64,000 nucleotides of DNA from an uncultured Clostridia bacterium (lineage in GTDB: Bacteria > Bacillota > Clostridia > Oscillospirales > Ruminococcaceae): positions 31,205 to 95,204 of the forward strand of contig CANQPX010000004.1 in assembly GCA_947625915.1 (NCBI GenBank), in the 5' to 3' direction. The notes under the pieces were generated by a model that did no database searches, was not told the origin of the DNA, and saw only the letters and a list, made by a program, of their open reading frames with translations. The number at the start of each line of letters is the position of its first letter. The stretch's first letter is position 1. A program made the position numbers and the translations under genes. Positions 10,344 through 20,105 of the stretch are shown in pieces.

Positions 10344-11342
10344 GTGACAGATGCATTTATTTTTGCGGCAAATGCCGTTTTGCCGATAGTGATATTGATA
10401 GTTCTGGGATATATGCTGAAAAAGATCGGGCTGCTCACAAAGGAATTCCTTGATGTGGGAAATAAGCTGACTTTCAGGGTACTTCTTCCGGTAATGCTGT
10501 TCTGCAACGTGTATGAGATAGAAAGATTCAGCAATATAAATTTTTCTTTCATAATTTACGGCATTGCAGCAGTGATTATCATATTTTTATTGGCAGCAGT
10601 CGTTTGCTGCGCATTTACAAAGGATAACGCAAAGCGCGGCTCGCTCATACAAGCGGTCTTTCGCTCAAATTATGCGATAATCGGCATACCTCTTGCAGCG
10701 TCTCTTTTCGGCAGCAAAGGTGCGGCTGCAGCGGGAGTCATGTCGGCATTCTGCGTTCCGCTGTTCAATGCATTGGGAGTTATCACACTGACTATATTTA
10801 ACGGCAATTCCCAAAAGCAGAAAGCAGATGTGAAAAAGATCCTTATCGGGATAGTAAAAAACCCTCTCATAATCGGAACAGCAGCAGGGCTTGCAGTCCT
10901 CGGCATACGGGAACTGTTCGTCAGGCTGAACATAAATTTCAGACTTAAAGATGTGACGGTATTGTACGGCTCATTGGAAAATATCAAGTCGATATGTACG
11001 CCCTTTGCGCTGATCGTGCTGGGCGGAAGATTTGAATTTTCAGCGGTTTCACGGCTTTGGAAAGAGATCGTTTTCGGAACGGTGCTGAGAAATATAGCAG
11101 TTCCTGTTCTCGGACTTACGGCAGCGTACCTGCTGAGAGATGTTCTCGGACTTTCGGGAGAACATTTTGCCACATATATGGGAGTGTTCGCAACTCCGGT
11201 AGCGGTGGCTTCGGCTATAATGGCAAACGAAATGGGCGCGGACGGGGAACTTGCGGGACAGATGGTAGTCTGGACAAGTCTCGTAAGTACGGTCACGATC
11301 TTTATATATGTTACTGTACTAAGAATGATCGGTATATTCTGA
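10344..11342 (+). CDS. AEC (auxin efflux carrier) family transporter
   Basis: VLPIVILIVLGYMLKKIGLL N-terminus, about 10 TM, TPVAVASAIMANEMG. Confidence 0.88.
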   Translation: MTDAFIFAANAVLPIVILIVLGYMLKKIGLLTKEFLDVGNKLTFRVLLPVMLFCNVYEIERFSNINFSFIIYGIAAVIIIFLLAAVVCCAFTKDNAKRGSLIQAVFRSNYAIIGIPLAASLFGSKGAAAAGVMSAFCVPLFNALGVITLTIFNGNSQKQKADVKKILIGIVKNPLIIGTAAGLAVLGIRELFVRLNINFRLKDVTVLYGSLENIKSICTPFALIVLGGRFEFSAVSRLWKEIVFGTVLRNIAVPVLGLTAAYLLRDVLGLSGEHFATYMGVFATPVAVASAIMANEMGADGELAGQMVVWTSLVSTVTIFIYVTVLRMIGIF

Positions 11343-11442
11343 AATGATATGCCGTAAATTCTTAGGTAAGATAAGTTTGTATTATATTATTAAAAATAAT
11401 ATAAATAATTTCCTTAAAATCATTATTTTCGGAGGTAATAGT

Positions 11443-12198
11443 ATGATCTTGGACAAATTCAGTCTTAACGGGAAAGTTGCCGTTGTAACGGGAAGCGATA
11501 CGGGTCTCGGTCAAGGCGTTTCCAAAGCTTTTGTTGAAGCGGGCGCAAAAGTCCTCGGAGTTTCGAGAGTTTCCAGTGAGGATACTCAAAAAATGCTGGG
11601 AGAGGATAATTTCAAGTTCGTTATTGCGGATCTTGCAGCTCTTGACCCGATAGATATGATAATAAATACAGCTGTCAAAGAGTTCGGACGGCTCGACATA
11701 CTGGTGAATAACGCGGGCGTCATAAAACGTGAGGACTGCATAGATTTTTCAGTCAAAAACTGGGATCTGGTAATGAACGTAAACTGCCGTACGCTCTTCT
11801 TCCTTTCACAGGCTGCGGCAAAACAGTTCATGAAACAGAACAGCGGCGGAAAGATAATCTCTATCGCAAGTATGCTCTCCTATCAGGGCGGTATACGCGT
11901 TCCGAGTTATACTGCAAGTAAATCCGCAGTAAAGGGAATAACCATGACAATGGCTAACGAATGGGCGCAGCACGGAATCAACGTTAATGCTATCGCTCCG
12001 GGATATATGGCTACTAACAATACACAGGCTCTGCGCGCAGACGCGGCAAGAAGCGAAGCTATACTTGACAGGATACCTGCGGGCAGATGGGGAACTCCGG
12101 ATGATATAATGGGTGCGGCTGTTTTCCTTGCTTCATCGGCAAGTGATTATGTGAACGGCTTTACTATCGCTGTTGACGGCGGCTGGCTCGGAAGATAA
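11443..12198 (+). CDS. kduD: SDR-family 2-dehydro-3-deoxy-D-gluconate 5-dehydrogenase
   Basis: Rossmann VVTGSDTGLGQG, NNAGVIKREDCIDF, YTASKSAVKG; start at ATG 11443 after ggaggt; uronate cluster context. Confidence 0.88.
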   Translation: MILDKFSLNGKVAVVTGSDTGLGQGVSKAFVEAGAKVLGVSRVSSEDTQKMLGEDNFKFVIADLAALDPIDMIINTAVKEFGRLDILVNNAGVIKREDCIDFSVKNWDLVMNVNCRTLFFLSQAAAKQFMKQNSGGKIISIASMLSYQGGIRVPSYTASKSAVKGITMTMANEWAQHGINVNAIAPGYMATNNTQALRADAARSEAILDRIPAGRWGTPDDIMGAAVFLASSASDYVNGFTIAVDGGWLGR

Positions 12199-12225
12199 CA
12201 TATCCTGCTTTGGGAGGTAAGATCA

Positions 12226-13197
12226 ATGGATAACAAAAAGTTTCTTGAACAGCTTGAAGGTACGGGCATAGTTCCTGTCATCAAGCTCGAAAATACCGCT
12301 GACGCGGTGAACCTTGCAAAGGCTCTTTATGACGGCGGTATACACTGCGCGGAAGTAACGTTCCGTGCGGCAGGCGCGGATAAAGTCATATCGGATATGG
12401 TAAAAGCATACCCGGATATGCTTATAGGCGCGGGTACGGTACTTACAACGGAACAGTGCGATAAGGCTATAGAAGCGGGCGCACAGTTCTGCGTGGCTCC
12501 GGGACTCAATCCGAAGGTAGTTAAACATTGCCTTGATAAAGGCGTTCCGTTTGCTCCGGGCGTTGCAAACGGCTCACAGATCGAACAGGCTATGGAACTG
12601 GGACTGGATTTCGTTAAATTCTTCCCGGCGGAACAGGCGGGCGGTCTGCCCTACATAAAGGCTGTATCTGCTCCGTATTCTTCGATGAAGTTCATGCCCA
12701 CAGGCGGAGTAAATGAAAATAACCTGAACACATACCTTTCTTTCAAGAAGATAGTCTGCTGCGGCGGAAGCTGGATAGTTCCCGATAAACTTGTAAAAGC
12801 AGGAAAATGGGAAGAGATCACGGCTCTTTGCCGTTCGGCGGTAAATAAAATGCTCGATTTCTCGGTAGCGCATATCGGAATAAACTGCGATAATGAGAAT
12901 GAGGCAAAAGATGTTTCCGGAAAATTTGAAAAAATGTTCGGCTGGGAACAGAAGGTGGGCAACAGCAGCGTATTTGCAGGACCTTTCGTTGAGTGCATGA
13001 AAACTCCGTTCAAGGGCGCAAAGGGGCATATTGCCGTGTCGACAAACAGCGTTACAAGAGCCGTTTATCAGCTTAAAGCAAAGGGCGTTGAAGTCGATAT
13101 GTCAACGGCAAAATACGATGCCGACGGAAGAATGACCGTTGTTTATCTTAAAGATGAATTCGACGGCTTTGCGGTACATCTTGTTGAGAAAAAGTAA
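12226..13197 (+). CDS. eda: KDPG/KHG aldolase with C-terminal VOC (glyoxalase-like) domain
   Basis: GTGIVPVIKLENTADAVNLAKALYDGGIHCAEVTFRA...GAGTVLTTEQ; extra ~110 aa VAHIGINCDNENEAKDVSGKFEKMFGW... Confidence 0.9.
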   Translation: MDNKKFLEQLEGTGIVPVIKLENTADAVNLAKALYDGGIHCAEVTFRAAGADKVISDMVKAYPDMLIGAGTVLTTEQCDKAIEAGAQFCVAPGLNPKVVKHCLDKGVPFAPGVANGSQIEQAMELGLDFVKFFPAEQAGGLPYIKAVSAPYSSMKFMPTGGVNENNLNTYLSFKKIVCCGGSWIVPDKLVKAGKWEEITALCRSAVNKMLDFSVAHIGINCDNENEAKDVSGKFEKMFGWEQKVGNSSVFAGPFVECMKTPFKGAKGHIAVSTNSVTRAVYQLKAKGVEVDMSTAKYDADGRMTVVYLKDEFDGFAVHLVEKK

Positions 13198-13255
13198 CAG
13201 CAGAACGTTATGCTCTGCCGTAAATGCAATAAATTTATAAGGAGAAATGATAAAA

Positions 13256-14287
13256 ATGGCTAAAATTATAACTATGGGCGAGATCATGCTCAGACTGTCC
13301 ACTCCGAATAATGAAAAATTTATACAGGCGGACGAATTCGACGTAAACTACGGCGGCGGTGAAGCAAATGTTGCGGTATCGCTGGCAAATTACGGTCACG
13401 ATGCGGAATTCATAACAGCAGTTCCGGATAACCCCATAGGCGCCTGCGCTGTTGCCGCTCTCCGCAAATACGGCGTTGAAACAAAGCATATTGCAAAATG
13501 CGGCGAAAGGCTCGGGATATACTTCCTTGAAACAGGCGCGTCAATGAGAGCTTCAAATGTTGTATATGACAGAGCACATTCTTCAATAGCGACTGCCGAC
13601 GCTTCAAATTTCAACTTCGATGAGATATTTGAGGGAGCAGACTGGTTCCACTTTACAGGCATAACTCCCGCTATATCGGATCTTGCGGCGGAAGTTACGG
13701 AAACAGCTCTGAAAGCTGCTAAGAAGCATAATGTTACGGTTTCGGTGGATCTTAATTTCCGCAAAAAGCTGTGGTCATCGGAAAAGGCTCAAAAAGTTAT
13801 GACAAATCTTATGCAGTATGTTGACGTTTGTATCGGAAATGAAGAGGACGCCGAAAAAGTTCTCGGCTTCAAACCCGGCAAGACAGATGTCACAAAGGGC
13901 GAACTGGAACTTTCCGGATATGTGGATATCTTCGGACAGATGATAGACAAGTTCGGCTTCAAGTATGTTGTTTCTTCACTGCGTGAGAGCCACTCCGCTT
14001 CAAACAACGACTGGTCGGCGTGCATAATGGACGGTGCAACAAGAGAATTCTATCATTCAAGAAAATATAATATCAATCCTATCGTTGACAGAGTAGGCGG
14101 CGGCGACTCTTTTGCAGGCGGTCTTATCTGCGGATTGAACGACGGAAAGGATTTCAAATCCGCTCTGGAATTTGCGGTAGCGGCTTCCGCTCTTAAACAC
14201 ACTATCCCCGGCGACTTCAACCTCGTCACAAGAGCAGACGTGGAAACTCTTGCGGGCGGCGACGCTTCGGGTCGTGTACAGAGATAA
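13256..14287 (+). CDS. kdgK: PfkB-family 2-keto-3-deoxygluconate kinase
   Basis: ITMGEIMLRLSTPNNEKFIQADEFDVNYGGGEANVAVSLANYG; VDRVGGGDSFAGGLICG. Confidence 0.9.
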   Translation: MAKIITMGEIMLRLSTPNNEKFIQADEFDVNYGGGEANVAVSLANYGHDAEFITAVPDNPIGACAVAALRKYGVETKHIAKCGERLGIYFLETGASMRASNVVYDRAHSSIATADASNFNFDEIFEGADWFHFTGITPAISDLAAEVTETALKAAKKHNVTVSVDLNFRKKLWSSEKAQKVMTNLMQYVDVCIGNEEDAEKVLGFKPGKTDVTKGELELSGYVDIFGQMIDKFGFKYVVSSLRESHSASNNDWSACIMDGATREFYHSRKYNINPIVDRVGGGDSFAGGLICGLNDGKDFKSALEFAVAASALKHTIPGDFNLVTRADVETLAGGDASGRVQR

Positions 14288-15120
14288 TGAGAATGTTTAT
14301 AAGAGCCCATGACCTTGGAGCCAAGGGCGAAGAAAATATCATAAAAAAACTTGACGAATTCGGTCTGGACGGTGTTCAACTCGTTACATACAAATGCCTT
14401 GATGGGATAACTTATACTCCCGGTTCAATGACAAAAAGCCGCGCGGAACAGTTCCGCAAAGCATTTGAAAAAGCCGGAAAGACCGTTCCGCTCATAGGCG
14501 CGTACTTCAACCCCGTCCACCCCGATGAAAACAAGATAAAAAACGGGATCGCCGTGTTCAAGGATCACCTTTCGCTTGCAAAGGAACTGGGCTGCGGCAT
14601 CGTAGGCTCGGAAACAGGTTCGTATAACGGCGATAAGTGGACATATGACCCGCAGAACCGTACGGAAGAAGCACTGAAACGCGTTGTTAACACATTTTCG
14701 GAACTTTGCGACTATGCGGAGAGCTGCGGAGTGAATGTAGGCATGGAAGGCGCTTTCGGTCATGTCTGCTGGAACGTTAAAACTCTTGACCGCGCTGTCA
14801 GAAGTATCGGAAGAAAAAATATCAGATTTATATTTGATCTGTACAACTATCTTGACGGTTCAAATGTTGACAAAATGTATGATATTCTTGATGAGGGACT
14901 GCAGACATTCGGAGACAGGATATGCGTGTTCCATATAAAGGACTGCATCATATGCGACGATGGCTCGCTGAAACAGTGCGGCGTCGGAAAAGGCATATTC
15001 GATTATTCCCGCATCATTTCCGAGATCGGAAAGGTATGCCCGGACGCAAACCTTGTTTTTGAAGGAACAACGGGCGATGATATCGCTCCCGCAGTTTCAC
15101 ACATCAGAAAATTTATTTGA
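14287..15120 (+). CDS. Sugar phosphate isomerase/epimerase (xylose isomerase-like TIM barrel)
   Basis: VNVGMEGAFGHVCWN..., VFHIKDCIICDDGSLKQCGVGKGIFDYSRII; stop/start overlap with kdgK. Confidence 0.85.
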   Translation: MRMFIRAHDLGAKGEENIIKKLDEFGLDGVQLVTYKCLDGITYTPGSMTKSRAEQFRKAFEKAGKTVPLIGAYFNPVHPDENKIKNGIAVFKDHLSLAKELGCGIVGSETGSYNGDKWTYDPQNRTEEALKRVVNTFSELCDYAESCGVNVGMEGAFGHVCWNVKTLDRAVRSIGRKNIRFIFDLYNYLDGSNVDKMYDILDEGLQTFGDRICVFHIKDCIICDDGSLKQCGVGKGIFDYSRIISEIGKVCPDANLVFEGTTGDDIAPAVSHIRKFI

Positions 15121-15142
15121 TTTAAGGAGAATGAATAATATT

Positions 15143-15979
15143 ATGACTTTGGATATCAGATACAGCAATCACCCCGATGATTCAAAACATTACGACACCG
15201 AGACTCTCAGGAAAAATTACCTTATAGAAAAGGTGTTCGTTCCCGATGAGATCGCACTTACATATTCGCATCAGGACAGAATGATCGCAGGCGGCGCAAT
15301 GCCTGTAAAGGGCGAACTTAAACTCGGAAGCACGAAAGAACTCGGTACCGAACATTTCCTCGAAAGACGTGAGATGGGCATTATCAATGTGGGCGGAAAG
15401 GGCAAAGTTGTGCTTGACGGAAAGGAATATGCCCTGAACTATAAAGACGGTCTTTATATCGGCATGGGAACAAAAGAGATCCTGTTCACTTCCGACGATC
15501 CTTCCGCTCCCGCAAAATTCTATATCAATTCCAGCCCTGCGCACCAGACTTATCCTACGGTGTTCATAACCAAGGATAAGGCTAATCATATCCCTCTCGG
15601 CAGCCCCGAAAATCTTAACAAGCGTGTTGTAAATCAGTATATCCACCCGTCAGTATGCAAGTCCTGTCAGCTTTCAATGGGTATGACGGAACTTGACAAA
15701 ACAAGTTCATGGAACACTATGCCCGCGCATACTCACGAAAGAAGAATGGAAGTTTACTTCTATTTTGAACTTGAAGATGACAATGTTGTATTCCACATGA
15801 TGGGACAGCCGCAGGAGACCCGCCACATAATCATGCACAACGAACAGGCTGTTATCAGCCCGAGCTGGTCTATCCACAGCGGCACGGCTACGAGCAATTA
15901 TACCTTTATCTGGGGTATGTGCGGCGAGAACCAGACATATGACGATATGGACACTATAAGCAACCTCGATCTCAAGTGA
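15143..15979 (+). CDS. kduI: 5-dehydro-4-deoxy-D-glucuronate isomerase
   Basis: MTLDIRYSNHPDDSKHYDTETLRKNYLIEKVF..., MPAHTHERRMEVYFYF, SPSWSIHSGTATSNYTFIWGMCGEN; KduI hallmarks. Confidence 0.95.
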   Translation: MTLDIRYSNHPDDSKHYDTETLRKNYLIEKVFVPDEIALTYSHQDRMIAGGAMPVKGELKLGSTKELGTEHFLERREMGIINVGGKGKVVLDGKEYALNYKDGLYIGMGTKEILFTSDDPSAPAKFYINSSPAHQTYPTVFITKDKANHIPLGSPENLNKRVVNQYIHPSVCKSCQLSMGMTELDKTSSWNTMPAHTHERRMEVYFYFELEDDNVVFHMMGQPQETRHIIMHNEQAVISPSWSIHSGTATSNYTFIWGMCGENQTYDDMDTISNLDLK

Positions 15980-16101
15980 TCGGCTTTTTCCTGTAGGTAA
16001 AATACTGCTCCCTGCGGCAGAGCCGTACTTGAGCAGGTTTAAGATGACCGCACGGCTGAAACGGTGCGGTAAAAATCCATTTGAAAAGTGGGAGTACGGT
16101 T

Positions 16102-17205
16102 ATGGCTTATTTAACTTTAAAAGGAATAAACAAAATTTACCCCAACGGCTTCCATGCCGTACATGATTTCAACCTTGAGATCGAAAAGGGAGAATTTATA
16201 GTATTTGTCGGCTCATCGGGCTGCGGCAAATCTACTACTCTGCGAATGATCGCGGGACTCGAAAACATCAGTAAAGGCGAATTCCTTATCGACGGCGTGA
16301 GAGCAAATGAAAAAGGTCCCCGCGAACGGGGAGTTGCAATGGTTTTCCAGAGTTATGCGCTTTATCCGCATATGACGGTGTATGATAACCTTGCGTTCGG
16401 TCTTACGCTACAAGGAGTAGACGATGATGTTATCGAGAAAAAAGTTCTTGCCACGGCGGAAATACTCGGTCTGACAAAGTATCTTGACAGACTTCCGAGA
16501 GCGCTTTCGGGCGGTCAGAGACAAAGAGTCGCAGTCGGACGCGCAATTATCCGTAAGGTGGATATCTTCCTTATGGACGAACCGCTTTCCAACCTCGACG
16601 CAAAGCAAAGAGTTACAATGCGTTCCGAGATAACACAGATACACCGCAGAACAGGCGCGACAACTATCTATGTTACACACGACCAGACGGAAGCTATGAC
16701 TATGGCTGACAGGATAGTCGTTATGAAGGACGGATATATCCAGCAGATAGGAACGCCCCATGACCTGTATTTCGATCCGGTAAACATATTTGTTGCGGGA
16801 TTTATAGGTGAACCGCCGATGAACTTCATTGACGGCACGGTAAAGAACGGAAAGATCGTTATCGGCGGAAAGGATATTGACCTTTCAGCTGTTGCGGATA
16901 AGGACGTGCTGGGAAAATATGAAGGCTCGGAAGTTACTTTCGGTTTCCGTCCGGAAGCAATAAAGCTTCTGAACGGCACAAATATGGAGAACGTTTATAA
17001 GTTCTGCGGAACTGTTGAACTTACCGAAATGCTGGGCGATAATACCAATGTTTACATTGATATAAACGGCGTAAAGAGCATACTTAAAGTTGATCCGCAT
17101 GATACACCGAGAGTAGATACGGATCTGGGATTTGCGATACCTTATAAAAACGTTTATCTTTTCGACAAACATACAGAAAAACGGATCAAATTGAGAGCAG
17201 TGTAA
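16102..17205 (+). CDS. ABC transporter ATP-binding protein, MsmX/UgpC family (second copy)
   Basis: GSSGCGKSTTLRMIAGLE, LSGGQRQRVAVGRAIIR, IFLMDEPLSNLDAK. Confidence 0.95.
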   Translation: MAYLTLKGINKIYPNGFHAVHDFNLEIEKGEFIVFVGSSGCGKSTTLRMIAGLENISKGEFLIDGVRANEKGPRERGVAMVFQSYALYPHMTVYDNLAFGLTLQGVDDDVIEKKVLATAEILGLTKYLDRLPRALSGGQRQRVAVGRAIIRKVDIFLMDEPLSNLDAKQRVTMRSEITQIHRRTGATTIYVTHDQTEAMTMADRIVVMKDGYIQQIGTPHDLYFDPVNIFVAGFIGEPPMNFIDGTVKNGKIVIGGKDIDLSAVADKDVLGKYEGSEVTFGFRPEAIKLLNGTNMENVYKFCGTVELTEMLGDNTNVYIDINGVKSILKVDPHDTPRVDTDLGFAIPYKNVYLFDKHTEKRIKLRAV

Positions 17206-17208
17206 AAT

Positions 17209-18609
17209 ATGTCAGATACTTACAGTGTAAGTGAAAAAGATCGTAAGCGGAGGGAATTTATTCTGAACGGCGAGCCGATGGCTGTCGTGCTGAGTATTTC
17301 CCTGCCGCTGATATTGTTGGGAGCATTTTCGTATCTTAGCAGCGTTATAGATACGATAGTTGTGGCAAAAAGCGATAATGACGCGCTTTCTTCGGTGGTC
17401 ATGATATCGCAGATAAAGAGCCTGTTCACGGCGCTGGGTTCGGGATTTGCAACAGGCGGTTCGATAATCGTTTCAAGGCTCATAGGACGCGGCGAATATC
17501 CAAAGGCAAAACAGGTGGCAAATACTATAGTAACACTTTTTTTTGCGTTCGCGGCAGTGCTGATATGCACCCTTATACCAACGGCGGAAGGCATACTCAG
17601 AATTGCGGGGCTTACGGACGAAATGATCGTCAGCGGGCTCGGATATTTCAGGATACAGATAGTTTCGATAGGCGTATCGATGTTCAACTCTATCTTCCTC
17701 GGCTTGGAAAAGGCAAGAGGCGCAACGGTGAACATAATGTTCGTGAACATTATGTCGATGTCGCTGAAACTGATATTTACGGTCGTTTTTGTTACTATAC
17801 TGAAATTGGGAACAAATATGGTAGCGGCTTCTACATTGTTTGCAGATATTTCGGTAACAAGTTATGCGGCGGTAATGCTTATAAGAAAAAACTACCTGTT
17901 CCATTTTTCGATAAAGAACAGCAGATTTACAAAGGAACTGATATTTCCGCTTTGTTCGCTGTCGATACCTGTGTTTCTGGGAAAATTCGTTTTTTCAATG
18001 GGCAAGGTCATAGTGAACAGACTTGCTATAGGTTACGGTCCGGACGCGCCGGGCGCACTGGGAGTTTCAAATCAGATCAGCGGAAGCGTCACAAATATCG
18101 TAAGCTGTACGGAGGATTCGGAATCATCTATAGAAAGCTACAATCTCAGCGCAAAACATTATTCGCGCATGATAAAGATGTTTTGGTGTACGCTGTTCAT
18201 AAACCTTACAATATCGGTAATAGGCTTTATCATACTTACGGTGTTCAAGGATCCGATCTCAATGTATTTTGCGGACGGCGATCCGTCAAAAGCAGAACTT
18301 ATCGGAAAAATATTCGGCTTTGAAAAAATAGGCATAGTTGCGCTGGCAGTAAATTCAACGGTGAACGGTCTGATATACGGCATAGGGTATACAAAACTTT
18401 CAATGCTTGTGAACCTTTCAAGATTGTTTGTATTCAGGATACCGTCAATGCTGGTAATGATAAACGCTTTCCCGCAGCTCGGGGCGGAAAGTCTCGGCAT
18501 TGCAATGCTCATATCAAATGTCGGCATAGGACTTATGTCGGTGGTGATAGGGATAGTATGCCTGTTGAAAATAAAGCATCATAAAACAAAGGATAAACTT
18601 AAACTCTGA
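17209..18609 (+). CDS. MATE-family efflux transporter
   Basis: 12-TM pattern, GSGFATGGSIIVSRLIGRGEYPKAKQVANT, PFAM MatE-like repeats. Confidence 0.9.
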   Translation: MSDTYSVSEKDRKRREFILNGEPMAVVLSISLPLILLGAFSYLSSVIDTIVVAKSDNDALSSVVMISQIKSLFTALGSGFATGGSIIVSRLIGRGEYPKAKQVANTIVTLFFAFAAVLICTLIPTAEGILRIAGLTDEMIVSGLGYFRIQIVSIGVSMFNSIFLGLEKARGATVNIMFVNIMSMSLKLIFTVVFVTILKLGTNMVAASTLFADISVTSYAAVMLIRKNYLFHFSIKNSRFTKELIFPLCSLSIPVFLGKFVFSMGKVIVNRLAIGYGPDAPGALGVSNQISGSVTNIVSCTEDSESSIESYNLSAKHYSRMIKMFWCTLFINLTISVIGFIILTVFKDPISMYFADGDPSKAELIGKIFGFEKIGIVALAVNSTVNGLIYGIGYTKLSMLVNLSRLFVFRIPSMLVMINAFPQLGAESLGIAMLISNVGIGLMSVVIGIVCLLKIKHHKTKDKLKL

Positions 18610-18668
18610 GCGTTTGTCCGCATTTATTTGCGGTAAAAATAAAAAAATTTATTGAGGTGATAAGGACT

Positions 18669-20105
18669 ATGAAAGATTTGGATCGCTCAAGTCATAAGAC
18701 AGGCGAAAGACCTATAAGGATACTTCAGTTCGGAGAAGGAAATTTCCTGCGGGCTTTCGTGGATTGGATACTGCAGGATCTGAACAGCAAAGGCGTTATA
18801 AACTCCGATGTTGCGGTAGTACAGCCTATGCCCATGGGAAGGGTAAAGGAACTGGCTGAACAGGACGGTCTTTATACGCTTTGTCTCGAAGGCATAGATA
18901 AGGGCGAAAAAGTTCAGAGCAGAGAAATTATTGACGTTCTGCGCGATTTTATAAACCCGTTTGAACAGTATGATAAGTATCTCGCTTATGCGAAAAGTGA
19001 GGAGCTGGAAATAGTTATTTCCAATACAACGGAGGCAGGGATCGCCCTCGACACCTCAGACACGGATCTTTCCGTGTGTCCGAAGAGTTTCCCCGGTAAA
19101 CTTCTGGCTTTGCTCAAGGCGAGATACGATCATTTTAACGGCGATATGTCAAAAGGTCTGGCAATTATCCCTTGTGAACTTATCGACCATAACGGTGATG
19201 AACTGAAACGCGTTTTGCTGGAACTTGCAAAGATCAACGGGCTTGATGACAGCTTTATAAAGTGGCTGACTTCCGCGAACCATTTCACAAATACGCTTGT
19301 TGACAGGATAGTTCCCGGCTATCCCCGCGATACGGCTGAGGAGATATGCAGGGAGACAGGCTTCAAGGATAACAACATTGTCAAGGGAGAAATATTCCAT
19401 CTCTGGGTGCTGCAAAAAGAACCTTTCGTTCAGGAAAAACTTCCTGCAGATAAGTCGGGACTCAACGTTATTTTTACAGATGATATCACTCCGTATAAAC
19501 AGCGGAAAGTCAAGATCCTTAACGGTTCTCATACCGCAATGGTGCCTGTCGCTTATCTCAGCGGCATAGATACAGTGCGGGAAGCAGTTACGGACGAAGA
19601 TGTGGGCAAATTCGTTCAGGAACTGGTGAACGATGAGATAAAACCTACAATAGATCTTCCGAAAGATGAAATGGACGCGTTCGCTTCAAGCGTTATAGAA
19701 CGTTTTATGAACCCGTTCATTCGTCATGAGCTTATGTCGATAGCACTTAATTCAACTACAAAATTCAAGACCCGTCTGCTGCCGACTTACAACGATTACC
19801 GCGCTAAATTCGGCAGATCGCCGAAGCATATACTTTTCTCATTTGCATCTTTGACGGTATTCTACCGCGGAAAACGCGGAAACGAAGATATCGCTCTTGC
19901 GGACGATCCGGAGTATATAAAGTTCTGGAACGAACTGTGGAAACTTTCAGATAGTATGGAAATTGCCAAAAAAGCACTTTCAAACACCGCTCTCTGGGAA
20001 CAGGATCTTGATGTGGATAATAACGCGGAGCTTGTTGCGGGATATATAAACGGTATCCTGAAAAACGGCGAAAGAGCTGCTTTGAAAGCATTTTTGGGAG
20101 AATGA
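18669..20105 (+). CDS. uxaB: Tagaturonate reductase (mannitol dehydrogenase family)
   Basis: ILQFGEGNFLRAFVDWILQDLN, KVKILNGSHTAMVPVAYLSG; adjacent to uxaA/uxaC. Confidence 0.93.
   Translation: MKDLDRSSHKTGERPIRILQFGEGNFLRAFVDWILQDLNSKGVINSDVAVVQPMPMGRVKELAEQDGLYTLCLEGIDKGEKVQSREIIDVLRDFINPFEQYDKYLAYAKSEELEIVISNTTEAGIALDTSDTDLSVCPKSFPGKLLALLKARYDHFNGDMSKGLAIIPCELIDHNGDELKRVLLELAKINGLDDSFIKWLTSANHFTNTLVDRIVPGYPRDTAEEICRETGFKDNNIVKGEIFHLWVLQKEPFVQEKLPADKSGLNVIFTDDITPYKQRKVKILNGSHTAMVPVAYLSGIDTVREAVTDEDVGKFVQELVNDEIKPTIDLPKDEMDAFASSVIERFMNPFIRHELMSIALNSTTKFKTRLLPTYNDYRAKFGRSPKHILFSFASLTVFYRGKRGNEDIALADDPEYIKFWNELWKLSDSMEIAKKALSNTALWEQDLDVDNNAELVAGYINGILKNGERAALKAFLGE

Noticed and set aside
16047-16070. 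Hairpin ACCGCACggctgaaacGGTGCGGT between kduI and the second ATPase as a terminator
   Set aside because: No T-run on the + strand (followed by AAAAATCC) and the downstream gene appears co-oriented; could be internal structure, not confidently a terminator.
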